DNA of 64,000 bases, taken from the NCBI RefSeq assembly GCF_028369135.1, contig NZ_JAPWHW010000001.1, positions 62,001-126,000 of the forward strand. The letters are read 5' to 3'. Each line of letters opens with the position of its first letter. The stretch's first letter is position 1. This document shows, piece after piece, positions 17,263 through 26,319 of this stretch. This DNA comes from Roseovarius sp. ZX-A-9. GTDB taxonomy: Bacteria > Pseudomonadota > Alphaproteobacteria > Rhodobacterales > Rhodobacteraceae. The translations under genes were made by a program, and so were the position numbers. The notes beneath the pieces are model-generated. The model was given only the letters and a program-made list of their open reading frames with translations. It was not told the origin of the DNA and did not search any database.

Positions 17263-18366
17263 ATGAGTAACTTTCAAAGAGATTGCTGTGAAATCCTGGC
17301 AGAGCGGTTCCGCTCAGGCAAGCTGGACCGCCGTTCATTCCTGACCGGCCTTGCTGCATTGGGTGCCGTCACTATCGCGCGTCCTGACGCGGCTTTGGCC
17401 GCAGAGAACGAGCTTGTGGTCGTGAACTGGGGCGGCGACGCGATTGACGCCTACTCAGCCGCATTTGCCGAAGCTTTGCAGTCCGCTACCGGACTGAAAC
17501 TGAAACTTGACGGGTCCGGTCCACTGGAAGGCTCGATGAAAACCCAGTTCGAAAGCAACGCCGTCCGTTGGGATGTGTGCGATGCCGAGCCCTATTCCGC
17601 ACTGCGCCTGGGCCGCGAAAACATGATGGAACCGATCAACTATGACATCGTTGATCGTGCCAAGGTGCAGCCCGGTTTTGATGCTGAATTCAGCGTTCCA
17701 TCCTACTTCTTTAGCTATGTCATGGCCTATGACACCAACCGTTTCGACACGGCCCCGGCGACCTGGGCCGATTTCTGGGATGTAGACAAATTCCCGGGCA
17801 AGCGCACGCTCTACAAATGGATGACCGGCGTACTCGAAGCCGCACTTCTGGCAGACGGGGTATCCCCGGCCGAGCTGTATCCGCTGGATGTCGACCGGGC
17901 GCTGGCCAAGATCGAGGCCATCAAGCCGCATGTGGTTTCCTTCTGGCAGTCGGGAGCCGAGAGCCAGCAGCTGCTACGTGATGGCGAGGCTTCCATGGGG
18001 CTCTTGTGGCACACGCGCGCCAATCTGACCAAGATGGATACGGAAGGCGAAGTCGACTGGACCTTTGATCAAGGCCTCGTAACGCCGTCTGGGTGGTGCA
18101 CAATCAAGGGCAACCCGGCAGGCGCTGAAGCCGCGATGCAATTCATCGAACTTTCACAGACCCCCGAGCATCAGCTGATCCTGCTTGAACAGCTCGGCAA
18201 CGGCCCGGCCAACCCTGCCGCGCACGCGATGGTGCCCGACGAACACAAGGCGATCGATGCCAGTTCCGCGGAAAATCTGGAACGTCAGGTTGCCCTTCAG
18301 TCCGAATGGTATGCCGATCACTTCGGACCCGCGCTGGACAAGTATCTGGCTCTGGTAAGCGATTGA
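17263..18366 (+). CDS. ABC transporter substrate-binding protein, PotD/PotF-like, Tat-exported
   Basis: A 367-residue periplasmic binding protein. The N-terminus carries a twin-arginine signal, DRRSFLTGL near residues 23-31, a hydrophobic stretch and a likely cleavage after ALAAE. The mature protein is of the spermidine/putrescine-binding fold (NWGGDAIDAYSAAF, WDVCDAEPYSALRLG, WADFWDVDKFPGK). Tat export suggests folding before export. GGAGG at 17251-17255 sets the start at 17263, not the ATG five codons earlier. It serves the neighbouring ATPase and two permeases. Polyamines are the family's usual ligands, but related proteins bind other organic cations or acids. Confidence 0.9.
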   Translation: MSNFQRDCCEILAERFRSGKLDRRSFLTGLAALGAVTIARPDAALAAENELVVVNWGGDAIDAYSAAFAEALQSATGLKLKLDGSGPLEGSMKTQFESNAVRWDVCDAEPYSALRLGRENMMEPINYDIVDRAKVQPGFDAEFSVPSYFFSYVMAYDTNRFDTAPATWADFWDVDKFPGKRTLYKWMTGVLEAALLADGVSPAELYPLDVDRALAKIEAIKPHVVSFWQSGAESQQLLRDGEASMGLLWHTRANLTKMDTEGEVDWTFDQGLVTPSGWCTIKGNPAGAEAAMQFIELSQTPEHQLILLEQLGNGPANPAAHAMVPDEHKAIDASSAENLERQVALQSEWYADHFGPALDKYLALVSD

Positions 18367-18388
18367 TCTAAAGGAAAAGGGCAGCACC

Positions 18389-19216
18389 ATGTCGTCTAGA
18401 ATAAACATTCATACCGTTGCGATGTGGATGCTGCCCGTTCTACTTCTGGCAGTGTACCTGCTGCCTCTGGCGGGCGTGTTCGGGTGGTCCGTATCGCGCC
18501 CCGAGGCGGGCCTCGAAAACTACGCCCGGGTTTTGACAGACACTGATACGCTAAACATTCTCTGGCGCACCGCTCGTATCTGCCTGACGGTGACCGTGGT
18601 CTCGGTCATGCTGGCCTACCTGATGTCCTATCATTGGGTCTACGGGTCGCCGGCACGCAAGTTCTTCATGGAACTTTGCATCTTCATCCCGTTTTGGATT
18701 TCGGTGCTGATCCGTGCGTTCGGCTGGGTCGTGATCCTGAGAAACAAGGGTATTGTGAACACGTTCCTCCTGGATCTCAACTTGATCGCAGAGCCTCTTA
18801 CGCTGGTGCGTACCGAATTCTCGGTCATCCTGGGGATGGTACATTTCATGGTGCCGTTTGCGGTGTTCCCGATTGCGGCCTCGATGCGCCAGATAGATGC
18901 GCGCGTCCTTTTGGCGTCGCGCGGCATGGGGGCCACACCGGGTTTCACATTCTGGAACGTATTTCTCCCCCTGACTATCCCCGGTGTTCTGGCGTCGGCG
19001 ATCATTGTCTTTGTCTTTGCACTGGGTTTCTTCATCACCCCTGCCATCCTCGGCGGTGGCAAGATCGTGATGGTGGCCGAGTACATCTACATCCAGATGT
19101 TTCAAACCGCGAACTGGGGTTTCGGCGCTGCACTTAGCATCTTCGTGCTGGCTATCGTCGGAGCGCTCGCAGGGCTGCTGTTCAAAGTCATCCGCCCGGA
19201 AAGGCTGGTCAACTAA
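18389..19216 (+). CDS. ABC transporter permease, PotB-like
   Basis: A 275-residue inner-membrane protein with six predicted membrane segments, the first at about residues 8-30 (MLPVLLLAVYLLPLAGVF). The conserved permease loop is ASRGMGATPGFTFWNVFLPLTIPG near residues 172-195, which contacts the ATPase. It is the first of two permeases and its stop overlaps the start of the next gene (TAATG). The fold matches the PotB/PotH group. Confidence 0.9.
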   Translation: MSSRINIHTVAMWMLPVLLLAVYLLPLAGVFGWSVSRPEAGLENYARVLTDTDTLNILWRTARICLTVTVVSVMLAYLMSYHWVYGSPARKFFMELCIFIPFWISVLIRAFGWVVILRNKGIVNTFLLDLNLIAEPLTLVRTEFSVILGMVHFMVPFAVFPIAASMRQIDARVLLASRGMGATPGFTFWNVFLPLTIPGVLASAIIVFVFALGFFITPAILGGGKIVMVAEYIYIQMFQTANWGFGAALSIFVLAIVGALAGLLFKVIRPERLVN

Positions 19217-20007
19217 TGAAACCGATCCAGAATCTTCAGAGCCTTTCATTGTGGATCGCCGTCTACCTGACCGGGCTGTTCATGCTGTTCCCGCTGATCG
19301 CAGTGATCCCGGTCTCGTTCACGCCGAAACGCTTCCTGTCCATGCCGCAAGGCGAATGGTCGCTGCGCCACTACAAGGCGTTGTTCTCTGACGAGGTCTG
19401 GCTGGCCAGCATCAGCGATAGTGTTTTCGTGGCGCTGATCAGCAGCGTGGTCGCGACCTTCCTGGCGGTTTCCTTCACGCTTGGCCTTTGGTTTCGACAG
19501 CCCAGGTTCGGGCCCGTTTTGGTGGGCTTTTCGCTGTTGCCCATGGCAGTGCCACCTGTCGTTTCCGCGGTCATTATCTACTTTCTCGAAGCGCGCATCG
19601 GCCTGCTGGACAGCTATGCCGGGCTGATCCTGACACATGTGATCATGGTCACTCCCTTTGCCGTCATCGTCATGCTGACAGCAACGGCAAGACTGGAGAA
19701 ATCGCTGGAACTTGCGTCCCGCAATCTGGGTGCGACACGGATGCAGACCACCTTCATGGTGATTCTGCCGAACCTGAAATTCGGGATATTCTCGGCCTGG
19801 TTCCTCAGCCTCGTGTTGTCCTGGGAGGAAATCGCCGTGACCCTGTTTGTCAGCGGCATCGACGTGATCACGCTGCCCAAACGGATCTGGGACGGGCTGC
19901 GGCTGAACGTGGACCCCATCATCGCGGCGGTGTCAGTCCTTCTGATGGTTCTCACGACGATCGCAATCATCGCCAAGACCGTGCACGAATACCGCCAAAA
20001 GAAATAA
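19216..20007 (+). CDS. ABC transporter permease, PotC-like
   Basis: A 263-residue inner-membrane protein with six hydrophobic segments. The EAA-type loop is LASRNLGATRMQTTFMVILP near residues 169-188. It starts within the stop of the preceding permease (ATG at 19216), so the two subunits are translationally coupled and form the membrane channel of the importer. The PotC/PotI group is the nearest match. Confidence 0.9.
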   Translation: MKPIQNLQSLSLWIAVYLTGLFMLFPLIAVIPVSFTPKRFLSMPQGEWSLRHYKALFSDEVWLASISDSVFVALISSVVATFLAVSFTLGLWFRQPRFGPVLVGFSLLPMAVPPVVSAVIIYFLEARIGLLDSYAGLILTHVIMVTPFAVIVMLTATARLEKSLELASRNLGATRMQTTFMVILPNLKFGIFSAWFLSLVLSWEEIAVTLFVSGIDVITLPKRIWDGLRLNVDPIIAAVSVLLMVLTTIAIIAKTVHEYRQKK

Positions 20008-20038
20008 TATCTATCCGATCAAATAGAAGTTGTGATTT

Positions 20039-21424
20039 ATGCAAGTGACTGACATTTGCGACCTGTTCGCAGGCTGTATCGGCGTGGAAAACGTTGTATC
20101 CGGTGAACGCCTCGCTTTGCGGAACCCGGGCTATTGTGAAGACAGCTTCGTCTCCGGCGTTCTGCTCACGCCCATATCGACCGAACAGGTCAGCCAGATT
20201 TGCAAACTGGCACAGGCGCACCAGATTCCGATTGTGCCTCATGGCGGGTTAACCGGGCTGGTGCAGGGAACAGCATCTAAGCCCGGTCAGGTTGCGCTTT
20301 CACTGGAGAACATGAACAGCGTCCGCGAAGTCGATCCCATTCAGGGTATGATTGTTGCGGATGCCGGGGTTGTCTTGCAGCAGGTGATTGATGCGACCGA
20401 GCCGCATGGCATGCATGTGGGGGTTGATCTGCCTTCTCGCGGCAGCCTGACCCTGGGCGGGATGGCATCGACCAATGCGGGCGGCATTCAGGCGCTCCGC
20501 TACGGAATGGCCCGCGACAATATTCTTGGTCTCGAGGTGGTTCTGCCTGACGGCACTGTTCTGGATTTGACCAATCGGTTGGTGAAGAACAATGCGGGCT
20601 ATGACCTCAAGCAGTTGTTCATTGGTGCTGAAGGAACGCTGGGGATCATCACCAAGGTGGTCATGCGCCTGCACAGCAAACCGGCCGGTATCGGGACAGC
20701 ATTGATTGGGTGCCCCAGCGCAGATGCGTTGTTTGATGTGTTGCTGTCTGCAAAACAGAGCTTTGGCGGCGGGCTGATCTCTTTCGAGGCGATGTGGCCG
20801 GATTATTTCAACCTGACAACTGGGCATTTGGGAAACCGACTGCTTGAGACCGAATGCGCAATCTACGGCATAATCGAAATTGGACAGTGGGGTGCCGGCG
20901 ACGCCCAGGAATTGCTGACAGAGTTTCTGGCGGACGGGTTCGAACGAGGAACCATTGCCGATGGCGTCGTGGCGCAGTCGGACACGCAGCGTCAGGCAAT
21001 TTGGCAAATTCGGGAAGACTCCGACATCGTTGATACAGCCCATGGCCCCAGCCTGTCCTATGATGTCGGATTGCTCTTGCGAGATATCCCCGACTATGTA
21101 GCGCGGATCAAGTCACGACTCTCGGCGGAATGTCCCGAGATGGAATCATTCGTGTTCGGCCATCTGGGCGATGGTAACCTGCATGTCATGGTCGGCCCGG
21201 CACCTGCCCCCGGACAGCATGCAACAGTGGACAATATCATCTATGGCGCGCTCGAGGCTTTTCACCACACTACCGTGTCAGCAGAACATGGCATTGGACT
21301 CGAGAAGAAATCTCACCTGAGCCAGTCCCGGTCGCCGGAGGCCATCTCGACCATGCTCGAAATCAAGAAAGCCCTGGACCCCTCGAACATGGCGAACCCT
21401 GGCAAGATCCTAAGTGGTCAGTAA
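20039..21424 (+). CDS. FAD-linked 2-hydroxyacid dehydrogenase (GlcD/D2HGDH-like)
   Basis: A 461-residue FAD-binding oxidase. The FAD domain has PHGGLTGLVQG near residues 67-77, then LPSRGSLTLGGMASTNAGG and GAEGTLGIITK. The C-terminal substrate domain has GHLGDGNLHVMVGP and the closing EHGIGLEKK. Relatives oxidise D-lactate, glycolate or D-2-hydroxyglutarate. It differs from the glcD at the left end of the window and has no GlcE partner beside it, so it probably acts alone with another electron acceptor. It lies 31 bases after the permease and looks like the last gene of the transporter operon, which suggests that the imported or hydrolysed compound yields a hydroxy acid. Confidence 0.87.
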   Translation: MQVTDICDLFAGCIGVENVVSGERLALRNPGYCEDSFVSGVLLTPISTEQVSQICKLAQAHQIPIVPHGGLTGLVQGTASKPGQVALSLENMNSVREVDPIQGMIVADAGVVLQQVIDATEPHGMHVGVDLPSRGSLTLGGMASTNAGGIQALRYGMARDNILGLEVVLPDGTVLDLTNRLVKNNAGYDLKQLFIGAEGTLGIITKVVMRLHSKPAGIGTALIGCPSADALFDVLLSAKQSFGGGLISFEAMWPDYFNLTTGHLGNRLLETECAIYGIIEIGQWGAGDAQELLTEFLADGFERGTIADGVVAQSDTQRQAIWQIREDSDIVDTAHGPSLSYDVGLLLRDIPDYVARIKSRLSAECPEMESFVFGHLGDGNLHVMVGPAPAPGQHATVDNIIYGALEAFHHTTVSAEHGIGLEKKSHLSQSRSPEAISTMLEIKKALDPSNMANPGKILSGQ

Positions 21425-21697
21425 CAGGTTTTCATCGGGGAAACTTTCTGACCGTCAGACGCCTGCACAAACCCACCCGCATGAGCCAAATTGTGATCCG
21501 AAACAGTACCATCCATTTGGCTGGGCAATGTCGATACATTGCTGGTCGTACGGCTGAAAGATCGCCAGACGAACCATGTGCGCGGTGCCCGTATCACCCA
21601 CAATCCCTGAGCAAGAGCACCTGCGCAAAGCCGCCAGCGCGTAGGAGCAAGGCTGACTTCTCAAGTTCATCGAACCTCAGAGCTATGCCTTGAAAGG
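21425..21697. other. Intergenic region between the FAD oxidase and tRNA-Pro
   Basis: About 270 bases with short frames on both strands, the longest about 70 codons. None has a ribosome binding site or a recognisable product. The minus-strand frame around 21455-21670 has a fairly protein-like composition (GDTGTAHMVRLAIF, GWYCFGSQ) and might be decayed coding DNA, but I cannot assign it. Confidence 0.4.
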
Positions 21698-21722
21698 AAA
21701 AAAGGCCCCGTGAGGGACCTTG
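21698..21722 (-). terminator. Rho-independent terminator of tRNA-Pro
   Basis: Read on the minus strand, AAGGTCCC and GGGGCCTT form a stem around TCAC with one mismatch, followed by a run of T. It lies seven bases past the tRNA-Pro 3' end. Confidence 0.7.
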
Positions 21723-21728
21723 TTTCAT

Positions 21729-21805
21729 TGGTCGGAGTGAGAGGATTCGAACCTCCGGCCCCTGCCTCCCGAAGACAGTGCTCTACCAGGCTGAGCTACA
21801 CTCCG
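21729..21805 (-). tRNA. tRNA-Pro(CGG)
   Basis: A 77-base cloverleaf on the minus strand. The acceptor pairs CGGAGTG with CACTCCG. The D-arm reads TAGCTCAGCCTGGTAGAGCA. The anticodon loop TTCGGGA gives anticodon CGG for proline codon CCG. The T-arm contains GGTTCGAATCC. The 3' CCA is encoded. A promoter and a terminator flank it. Confidence 0.96.
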
Positions 21806-21817
21806 ACACTGGCGCGG

Positions 21818-21846
21818 CAAATACCGAATGCGCGGCGGCTTTGCAA
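21818..21846 (-). promoter_or_regulatory. Promoter of tRNA-Pro
   Basis: On the minus strand TTGCAA and TATTTG are separated by exactly 17 bases. The -10 hexamer lies 12 bases before the tRNA 5' end, so transcription would begin close to the mature end. Confidence 0.6.
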
Positions 21847-21956
21847 GCGTTCTGTGGGGGCGCGCGGACAGCAATTTGCCTGCGCGCATCACCCCACGGG
21901 ACGGATGGTGCAGAACGGCGCAGCAGGTGGCTGCCGCGCCGCAAAACCATCTGGCC

Positions 21957-23063
21957 TCAGAGGCTGGCGTCGAGCGCAGCCAGGATCGCATCCCCCATTT
22001 CCGAAGTGGCCATCGGCGTGCCGCCTTCGGGGCCCATCAAATCAGCAGTGCGCGCACCGCTTGCCAGCACCGATTCCACGGCCTGTTCCAGACGGGCGGC
22101 CTCGTCGCCTTGATCAAACGAATAGCGCAGCGCCATGGCAAAGCTGAGGATACAGGCGATCGGGTTTGCCTTGGCCTGCCCCGCGATGTCAGGGGCCGAG
22201 CCGTGTACCGGCTCATAAAGCGCCTTGGGGCGACCGTTGGCCATCGGCGCGCCAAGGCTGGCCGAGGGCAGCATCCCGAGGCTACCGGTCAGCATCGCTG
22301 CGCAATCCGACAGGATGTCGCCAAAGAGGTTGTCGGTCAGGATCACGTCGAACTGCTTGGGCGCGCGTACCAGCTGCATCGCACCATTGTCGGCATACAT
22401 GTGGCTCAACTCGATATCGCTGTAGCTCTCTTGATGCACGCGGTTGACCACCTCGCGCCAGAGGATGCCGCTCTCCATCACGTTGGCCTTTTCCATCGAG
22501 CACACCTTGTTGCCACGGCGGCGGGCCAGTTCGAAGGCCGAGCGCGCGACGCGGTCGATCTCGCTCTCGGTATAGCGCTGGGTGTTGATCCCGACGCGCT
22601 CGTTGCCTTCATTGAAGATGCCGCGCGGTTCGCCGAAATAGACGCCCGATGTCAGCTCGCGCACGATCATGATGTCGAGGCCGGCAACAATGTCCTTCTT
22701 GAGGCTGGAGAAATCGGCCAGCGCGTCAAAGCATTGCGCCGGGCGCAGGTTGGCGAACAGGTCCATTTCCTTGCGCAGCCGCAACAGGCCGCGCTCGGGC
22801 TTCACGGAAAAATCCAGATCGTCGTATTTCGGCCCGCCCACGGCGCCCAGCAGAACGGCGTCCACCTCCTGCGCCTTGGCCATCGTGTCGTCATGCAGCG
22901 GCGTGCCGTGTTTGTCATAGGCGGAACCGCCCACCAGATCCTCGGACACGTCGAACGATATGTCACGCTTGGAGCCGAACCAGTCGATGATCTTGCGGAC
23001 CTCGGCCATCACTTCGGGGCCAATCCCGTCACCGGGCAGAATGAGAAGCGAGTGCGTGGTCAT
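21957..23063 (-). CDS. leuB: 3-isopropylmalate dehydrogenase
   Basis: A 368-residue enzyme that oxidises and decarboxylates 3-isopropylmalate with NAD+ in leucine synthesis. It opens with [15 protein letters not shown]. The LeuB-specific segment [20 protein letters not shown] lies near residue 90. KANVMESG and [11 protein letters not shown] supply the metal- and substrate-binding residues, and [14 protein letters not shown] is the nucleotide-binding loop. Length and motifs are those of LeuB and not of isocitrate or tartrate dehydrogenase. ATG at 23063 matches the family start; the frame stays open further upstream without coding character. leuC and leuD are not in the window. Confidence 0.96.
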   Translation of the reverse strand: MTTHSLLILPGDGIGPEVMAEVRKIIDWFGSKRDISFDVSEDLVGGSAYDKHGTPLHDDTMAKAQEVDAVLLGAVGGPKYDDLDFSVKPERGLLRLRKEMDLFANLRPAQCFDALADFSSLKKDIVAGLDIMIVRELTSGVYFGEPRGIFNEGNERVGINTQRYTESEIDRVARSAFELARRRGNKVCSMEKANVMESGILWREVVNRVHQESYSDIELSHMYADNGAMQLVRAPKQFDVILTDNLFGDILSDCAAMLTGSLGMLPSASLGAPMANGRPKALYEPVHGSAPDIAGQAKANPIACILSFAMALRYSFDQGDEAARLEQAVESVLASGARTADLMGPEGGTPMATSEMGDAILAALDASL

Positions 23064-23206
23064 GGGATACGGTCCTTTTGCGTGTCTGACGTTCGGCAAT
23101 CGGGTAGCGCGTAGGCGACGGGGCGTCAATAAAGGTTGGACAGCAATGCCCGCGCGCCACGCGAAAACACCGGCCCACCGGGGCCGCGACACCTTCAGCG
23201 CGATGC

Positions 23207-23236
23207 AAAAAGGCCCCGCACATTGGGCGGGGCCTT
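23207..23236 (-). terminator. Rho-independent terminator downstream of the OmpA-type lipoprotein
   Basis: On the minus strand AAGGCCCCGC and GCGGGGCCTT form a ten-base stem around a seven-base loop, followed by a T run (A run at 23207-23211 on the plus strand). It begins 18 bases after the lipoprotein stop. Confidence 0.85.
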
Positions 23237-23254
23237 CCTGCAAATCATGACGGA

Positions 23255-23923
23255 TCAGGCGCTTGGCAGGATCACGATCTCGACCCGGCGGTTCTGGGCA
23301 CGGCCATCGGGCGTCAGGTTGGACGCGATGGGCTGATGCTCGCCCCGGCCGTAGGTCTGGATGCGGCCGAATCCAACGCCGCCATCCATCAACACATCGG
23401 CCACCGCATTGGCGCGGCGTTCGGACAGGGCCTGATTATACGCGGCCTCGCCAGTGTTATCGGTGTGACCGACCACCTGCACGGTGGAATTGGGATAGGA
23501 TTGCAGGCTGTCCGCCACGGTCAGCAGATCCCCCCGCAGGCTGGAATTGACCCGCGCGCTGTCAACGTCAAACAGAATGTCCTGCGGCAGCGTCACGATC
23601 AGCCGGTCGCCGGTATTGGTGATCTGGACCCGGTCGTTGTCCAGATCGCGGCGCAGTTCCGCCTCCTGCTTGTCCAGCGCGTTGCCGATGGCCGCACCGC
23701 CCAGCGCGCCGACGGCCCCGCCGATCACTGCACCCTTGCCTTTCTTGTCGCTGGCGACCGCACCGGTCAGCGCGCCAAGCACCCCGCCGATCAGCGCGCC
23801 CTGCTTCGCCTTGCGGTTGGGGTCGGTGCCGCTGCCTTCAAGATAGGCCGGCTCTGAACAGGCGCTGACCAGCGCCAGCGAGGATGCGGCGAGAAAAAGA
23901 ATAGGTTTGGATGCTCTTATCAT
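23255..23923 (-). CDS. OmpA family lipoprotein with glycine-zipper domain
   Basis: A 222-residue outer-membrane lipoprotein. The signal ends in the lipobox VSAC near residue 22. A glycine-zipper domain follows ([31 protein letters not shown]). The OmpA peptidoglycan-binding domain spans about residues 105-220, with [24 protein letters not shown] and LSERRANAV, including the aspartate and arginine that bind diaminopimelate. It resembles YiaD-type proteins and is probably an anchor between outer membrane and peptidoglycan. ATG at 23923 is chosen because it gives the lipoprotein signal; the frame extends upstream without coding character. Confidence 0.9.
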   Translation of the reverse strand: MIRASKPILFLAASSLALVSACSEPAYLEGSGTDPNRKAKQGALIGGVLGALTGAVASDKKGKGAVIGGAVGALGGAAIGNALDKQEAELRRDLDNDRVQITNTGDRLIVTLPQDILFDVDSARVNSSLRGDLLTVADSLQSYPNSTVQVVGHTDNTGEAAYNQALSERRANAVADVLMDGGVGFGRIQTYGRGEHQPIASNLTPDGRAQNRRVEIVILPSA

Positions 23924-24177
23924 GGGGTATGCCTCTTCATTGCGCCCGTTGGTCCGGGATGGGGTGACTATAGGCGGTGCACCGCGTCTGCCCAATACGC
24001 AACAGAGGGGAAATCGGCGGCAATTCGCGCAATTTTCCATTTCGTATGACGTCTTGCGCCCTGGCGCAGCAAATGGACGGCGGCCCCCGTCCGGGGTCGC
24101 CGTAATTGCCAAACAGGTCCGATGCCCCTACGCTCGACCTTTCAAACAAATAAAAAATGAAACTTGGGGGGATAGCT

Positions 24178-24654
24178 ATGATGATGAGACTGGCAATTGC
24201 AGCGTTTGCCGTGGCCGCGGCCACACAAGGGCATGCCGAAGCGTTCAACAGCGATGGCGTCGCCTCCGGGCAGTCGACCTCGGAGTTGATCGAATTCGGC
24301 CCCGATCACAAGGTTCTGAATTCACGCATCACTTATACCAAGTTCGAAATGGCAAACAAAAGCCACCCGATGAACCAGTTGTCCGGGCGGTGTTTTGGCA
24401 CGGTGGAATTGCGCGGTGGCGCAGCCGACGGCAACGGTGTTTGCGTGCTGGACGGGTTGGAGGGCGACCGCGTGCTGATGGGCTGGGTGGCACGGCGGAT
24501 GAACCCCAAGGGCGAAATAATCGGCTACTGGACCGTGAACAGCGGCACCGGCCTGTACCTGCAGGCGTCAGGCGGCGGGACGTTCACCTCCAATGTGAAC
24601 CAAGCCAATGGCACGGCCGTCAACACGCTCAGAGGCGCCGTAACACTTCGCTAG
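24178..24654 (+). CDS. Secreted protein of unknown function
   Basis: A 158-residue protein beginning MMMRLAIAAFAVAAA, a Sec signal with likely cleavage after GHAEA near residue 22. The mature part is beta-rich and glycine-rich, with two cysteines (GRCFGTVELRGG, GVCVLDGL) that could form a disulfide. It ends in TLRGAVTLR. A GGGGGGA ribosome binding site supports the start at 24178 over the upstream ATG at 24157. No known family is recognised. It stands alone, convergent with the Ogt-type gene. Confidence 0.7.
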   Translation: MMMRLAIAAFAVAAATQGHAEAFNSDGVASGQSTSELIEFGPDHKVLNSRITYTKFEMANKSHPMNQLSGRCFGTVELRGGAADGNGVCVLDGLEGDRVLMGWVARRMNPKGEIIGYWTVNSGTGLYLQASGGGTFTSNVNQANGTAVNTLRGAVTLR

Positions 24655-24708
24655 GGGCGGCGCTGTCCTCTCGGCAAGCGTGGTTGGAGAATGGAAATGC
24701 TCCCTGCC

Positions 24709-24727
24709 GGAATTGGGGAGCAATTCC
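24709..24727. terminator. Hairpin between convergent genes
   Basis: GGAATTG and CAATTCC form a perfect seven-base stem around a five-base loop between two convergent genes. There is no T run, so terminator function is only likely. Confidence 0.4.
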
Positions 24728-24729
24728 GC

Positions 24730-25572
24730 TCAGGCCTCTGCGCGCGCGCTTTCCCATGCTAGGATTGACCGTTTCACCGGCAATCCCCAGTGATACCCCC
24801 CCAGCCCGCCTGATTTGCGCAGAGCCCGGTGGCACGGAATAAGCAGGCTGATCGGATTGCGGCCCACCGCCGTGCCCACGGCGCGCACCGCGCGGGGGCT
24901 GCCGATGGCGCCCGCGATTTCAGAATAGGTGGTGACGTGGCCGGTGGGAATGCGCAGGAGAGCCTCCCATACCTTGATCTGGAACGGTGCGCCGATCAGG
25001 TAAAGCGGCGCAGGCTGGGCGGCATCCGCGCCATAGGCGGCCAGCACCCAGGGGCGCAGCATCGCTTCGTCCTCGATGAATATCGCCTTGGGCCAGCGCC
25101 CCATGAGGTCCTGCATGGTTGCTTCGGCCCCTGTCTCGGCGGCGAAACCGATGCCGCAGATGCCGCGCTCTGTTCCCATCACCAGACTTGGCCCGAACGG
25201 GCTGTCGAACCATCCCCAGCGGATCGTCAGCCCCGCGCCCTTGCGGGCAAACTCTCCGGGGCTCATCGCCTCCCACCGCAGGAAGAGGTCATGCAGGCGG
25301 CCCGTCCCTGACAAGCCCGCCGCATCCGCCGCCGCGAGCGTGGTGAAACGATCTTCCAGCAGCGCCTTGGCGTGGCCCAGCGTCAGGTATTGCTGATAGC
25401 GCTTGGGCGACACGCCCACCCATGCTGAAAACAGGCGCTGGAAATGGGCCGGGCTCATGCCCATCGCACCCGCCAGTTGATCAAGCGTCATGTCGGCACC
25501 TTCCGCATCGATAAGCTCGATCGCGCGGCGCATAACCTGAAAGTGATACCCCTCATCGGCCTGAACATTCAT
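24730..25572 (-). CDS. AraC-type HTH / methylated-DNA-protein-cysteine methyltransferase
   Basis: A 280-residue two-domain protein. Residues about 10-105 form an AraC-type helix-turn-helix (LDQLAGAMGMSPAHFQRLF, SPKRYQQYLTLGHA). The C-terminal part is an Ogt alkyltransferase with VGRNPISLLIPCHR, whose cysteine accepts the alkyl group from O6-alkylguanine. The N-terminal zinc/phosphotriester domain of full Ada is absent, so it cannot sense methyl phosphotriesters in the Ada way. ATG at 25572 follows GAGGAG; the ATG nine codons upstream is less likely. It is divergent from nth, another DNA repair gene. Confidence 0.9.
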   Translation of the reverse strand: MNVQADEGYHFQVMRRAIELIDAEGADMTLDQLAGAMGMSPAHFQRLFSAWVGVSPKRYQQYLTLGHAKALLEDRFTTLAAADAAGLSGTGRLHDLFLRWEAMSPGEFARKGAGLTIRWGWFDSPFGPSLVMGTERGICGIGFAAETGAEATMQDLMGRWPKAIFIEDEAMLRPWVLAAYGADAAQPAPLYLIGAPFQIKVWEALLRIPTGHVTTYSEIAGAIGSPRAVRAVGTAVGRNPISLLIPCHRALRKSGGLGGYHWGLPVKRSILAWESARAEA

Positions 25573-25674
25573 GTCTCGCGCTCCTCTGGTTCGTGTCACT
25601 CAAACTAGTCTCGCGCGGCGCACCATGCGACCCGAATGTTGCGCATATATGTTTTTGCGGGCATAGCAGCCTGC

Positions 25675-26319
25675 ATGACAAGGCAACTCGACTATCACAC
25701 CATCCGCGCCATTTTCGAGCGTTTCCAGGCCGCCGAGCCAGAGCCCAAGGGCGAGCTGGAGCATGTGAATGCCTATACGCTTGTGGTGGCCGTGGCGCTC
25801 AGCGCGCAGGCCACCGATGCCGGCGTGAACAAGGCGACGCGCGCCCTGTTTGCCATCGCCGACACGCCGCAGAAGATGCTCGACCTCGGGATCGAGGGGC
25901 TGACCGAGCACATCAAGACCATCGGCCTGTTTCGACAGAAGGCGAAGAACGTCATCAAGATGAGCCAGATTCTGGTTGATGAATATGGCGGCGAGGTGCC
26001 CAATTCCCGCGCCGCGCTGCAATCGCTGCCCGGCGTCGGCCGCAAGACCGCGAACGTGGTGCTGAACATGTGGTGGGGCATGCCCACGCAGGCGGTCGAT
26101 ACCCATATCTTTCGCGTCGGCAACCGGACGGGGATCTGTCCGGGCAAGGATGTGGTGGCCGTTGAACGCGCCATCGAAGACAACATTCCCGCCGATTTCC
26201 AACACCACGCGCATCATTGGCTGATCCTGCACGGACGCTACCATTGCAAGGCGCGCAAACCCATGTGCGGATCGTGCCTGATCCGTGATCTCTGCGAATT
26301 TGAGGACAAGAACCTATGA
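25675..26319 (+). CDS. nth: Endonuclease III
   Basis: A 214-residue DNA glycosylase/AP lyase that removes oxidised pyrimidines. The helix-hairpin-helix carries LPGVGRKTANVVLN with the catalytic lysine; the catalytic aspartate is in VDTHIFRVGNR. The C-terminus binds a 4Fe-4S cluster through C-x6-C-x2-C-x5-C (CKARKPMCGSCLIRDLC). Length is normal. The ATG at 25675 (MTRQLDYH) is chosen over one at 25636, which adds a non-conserved stretch. Its stop overlaps the kinase start by 4 bases. Confidence 0.95.
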   Translation: MTRQLDYHTIRAIFERFQAAEPEPKGELEHVNAYTLVVAVALSAQATDAGVNKATRALFAIADTPQKMLDLGIEGLTEHIKTIGLFRQKAKNVIKMSQILVDEYGGEVPNSRAALQSLPGVGRKTANVVLNMWWGMPTQAVDTHIFRVGNRTGICPGKDVVAVERAIEDNIPADFQHHAHHWLILHGRYHCKARKPMCGSCLIRDLCEFEDKNL

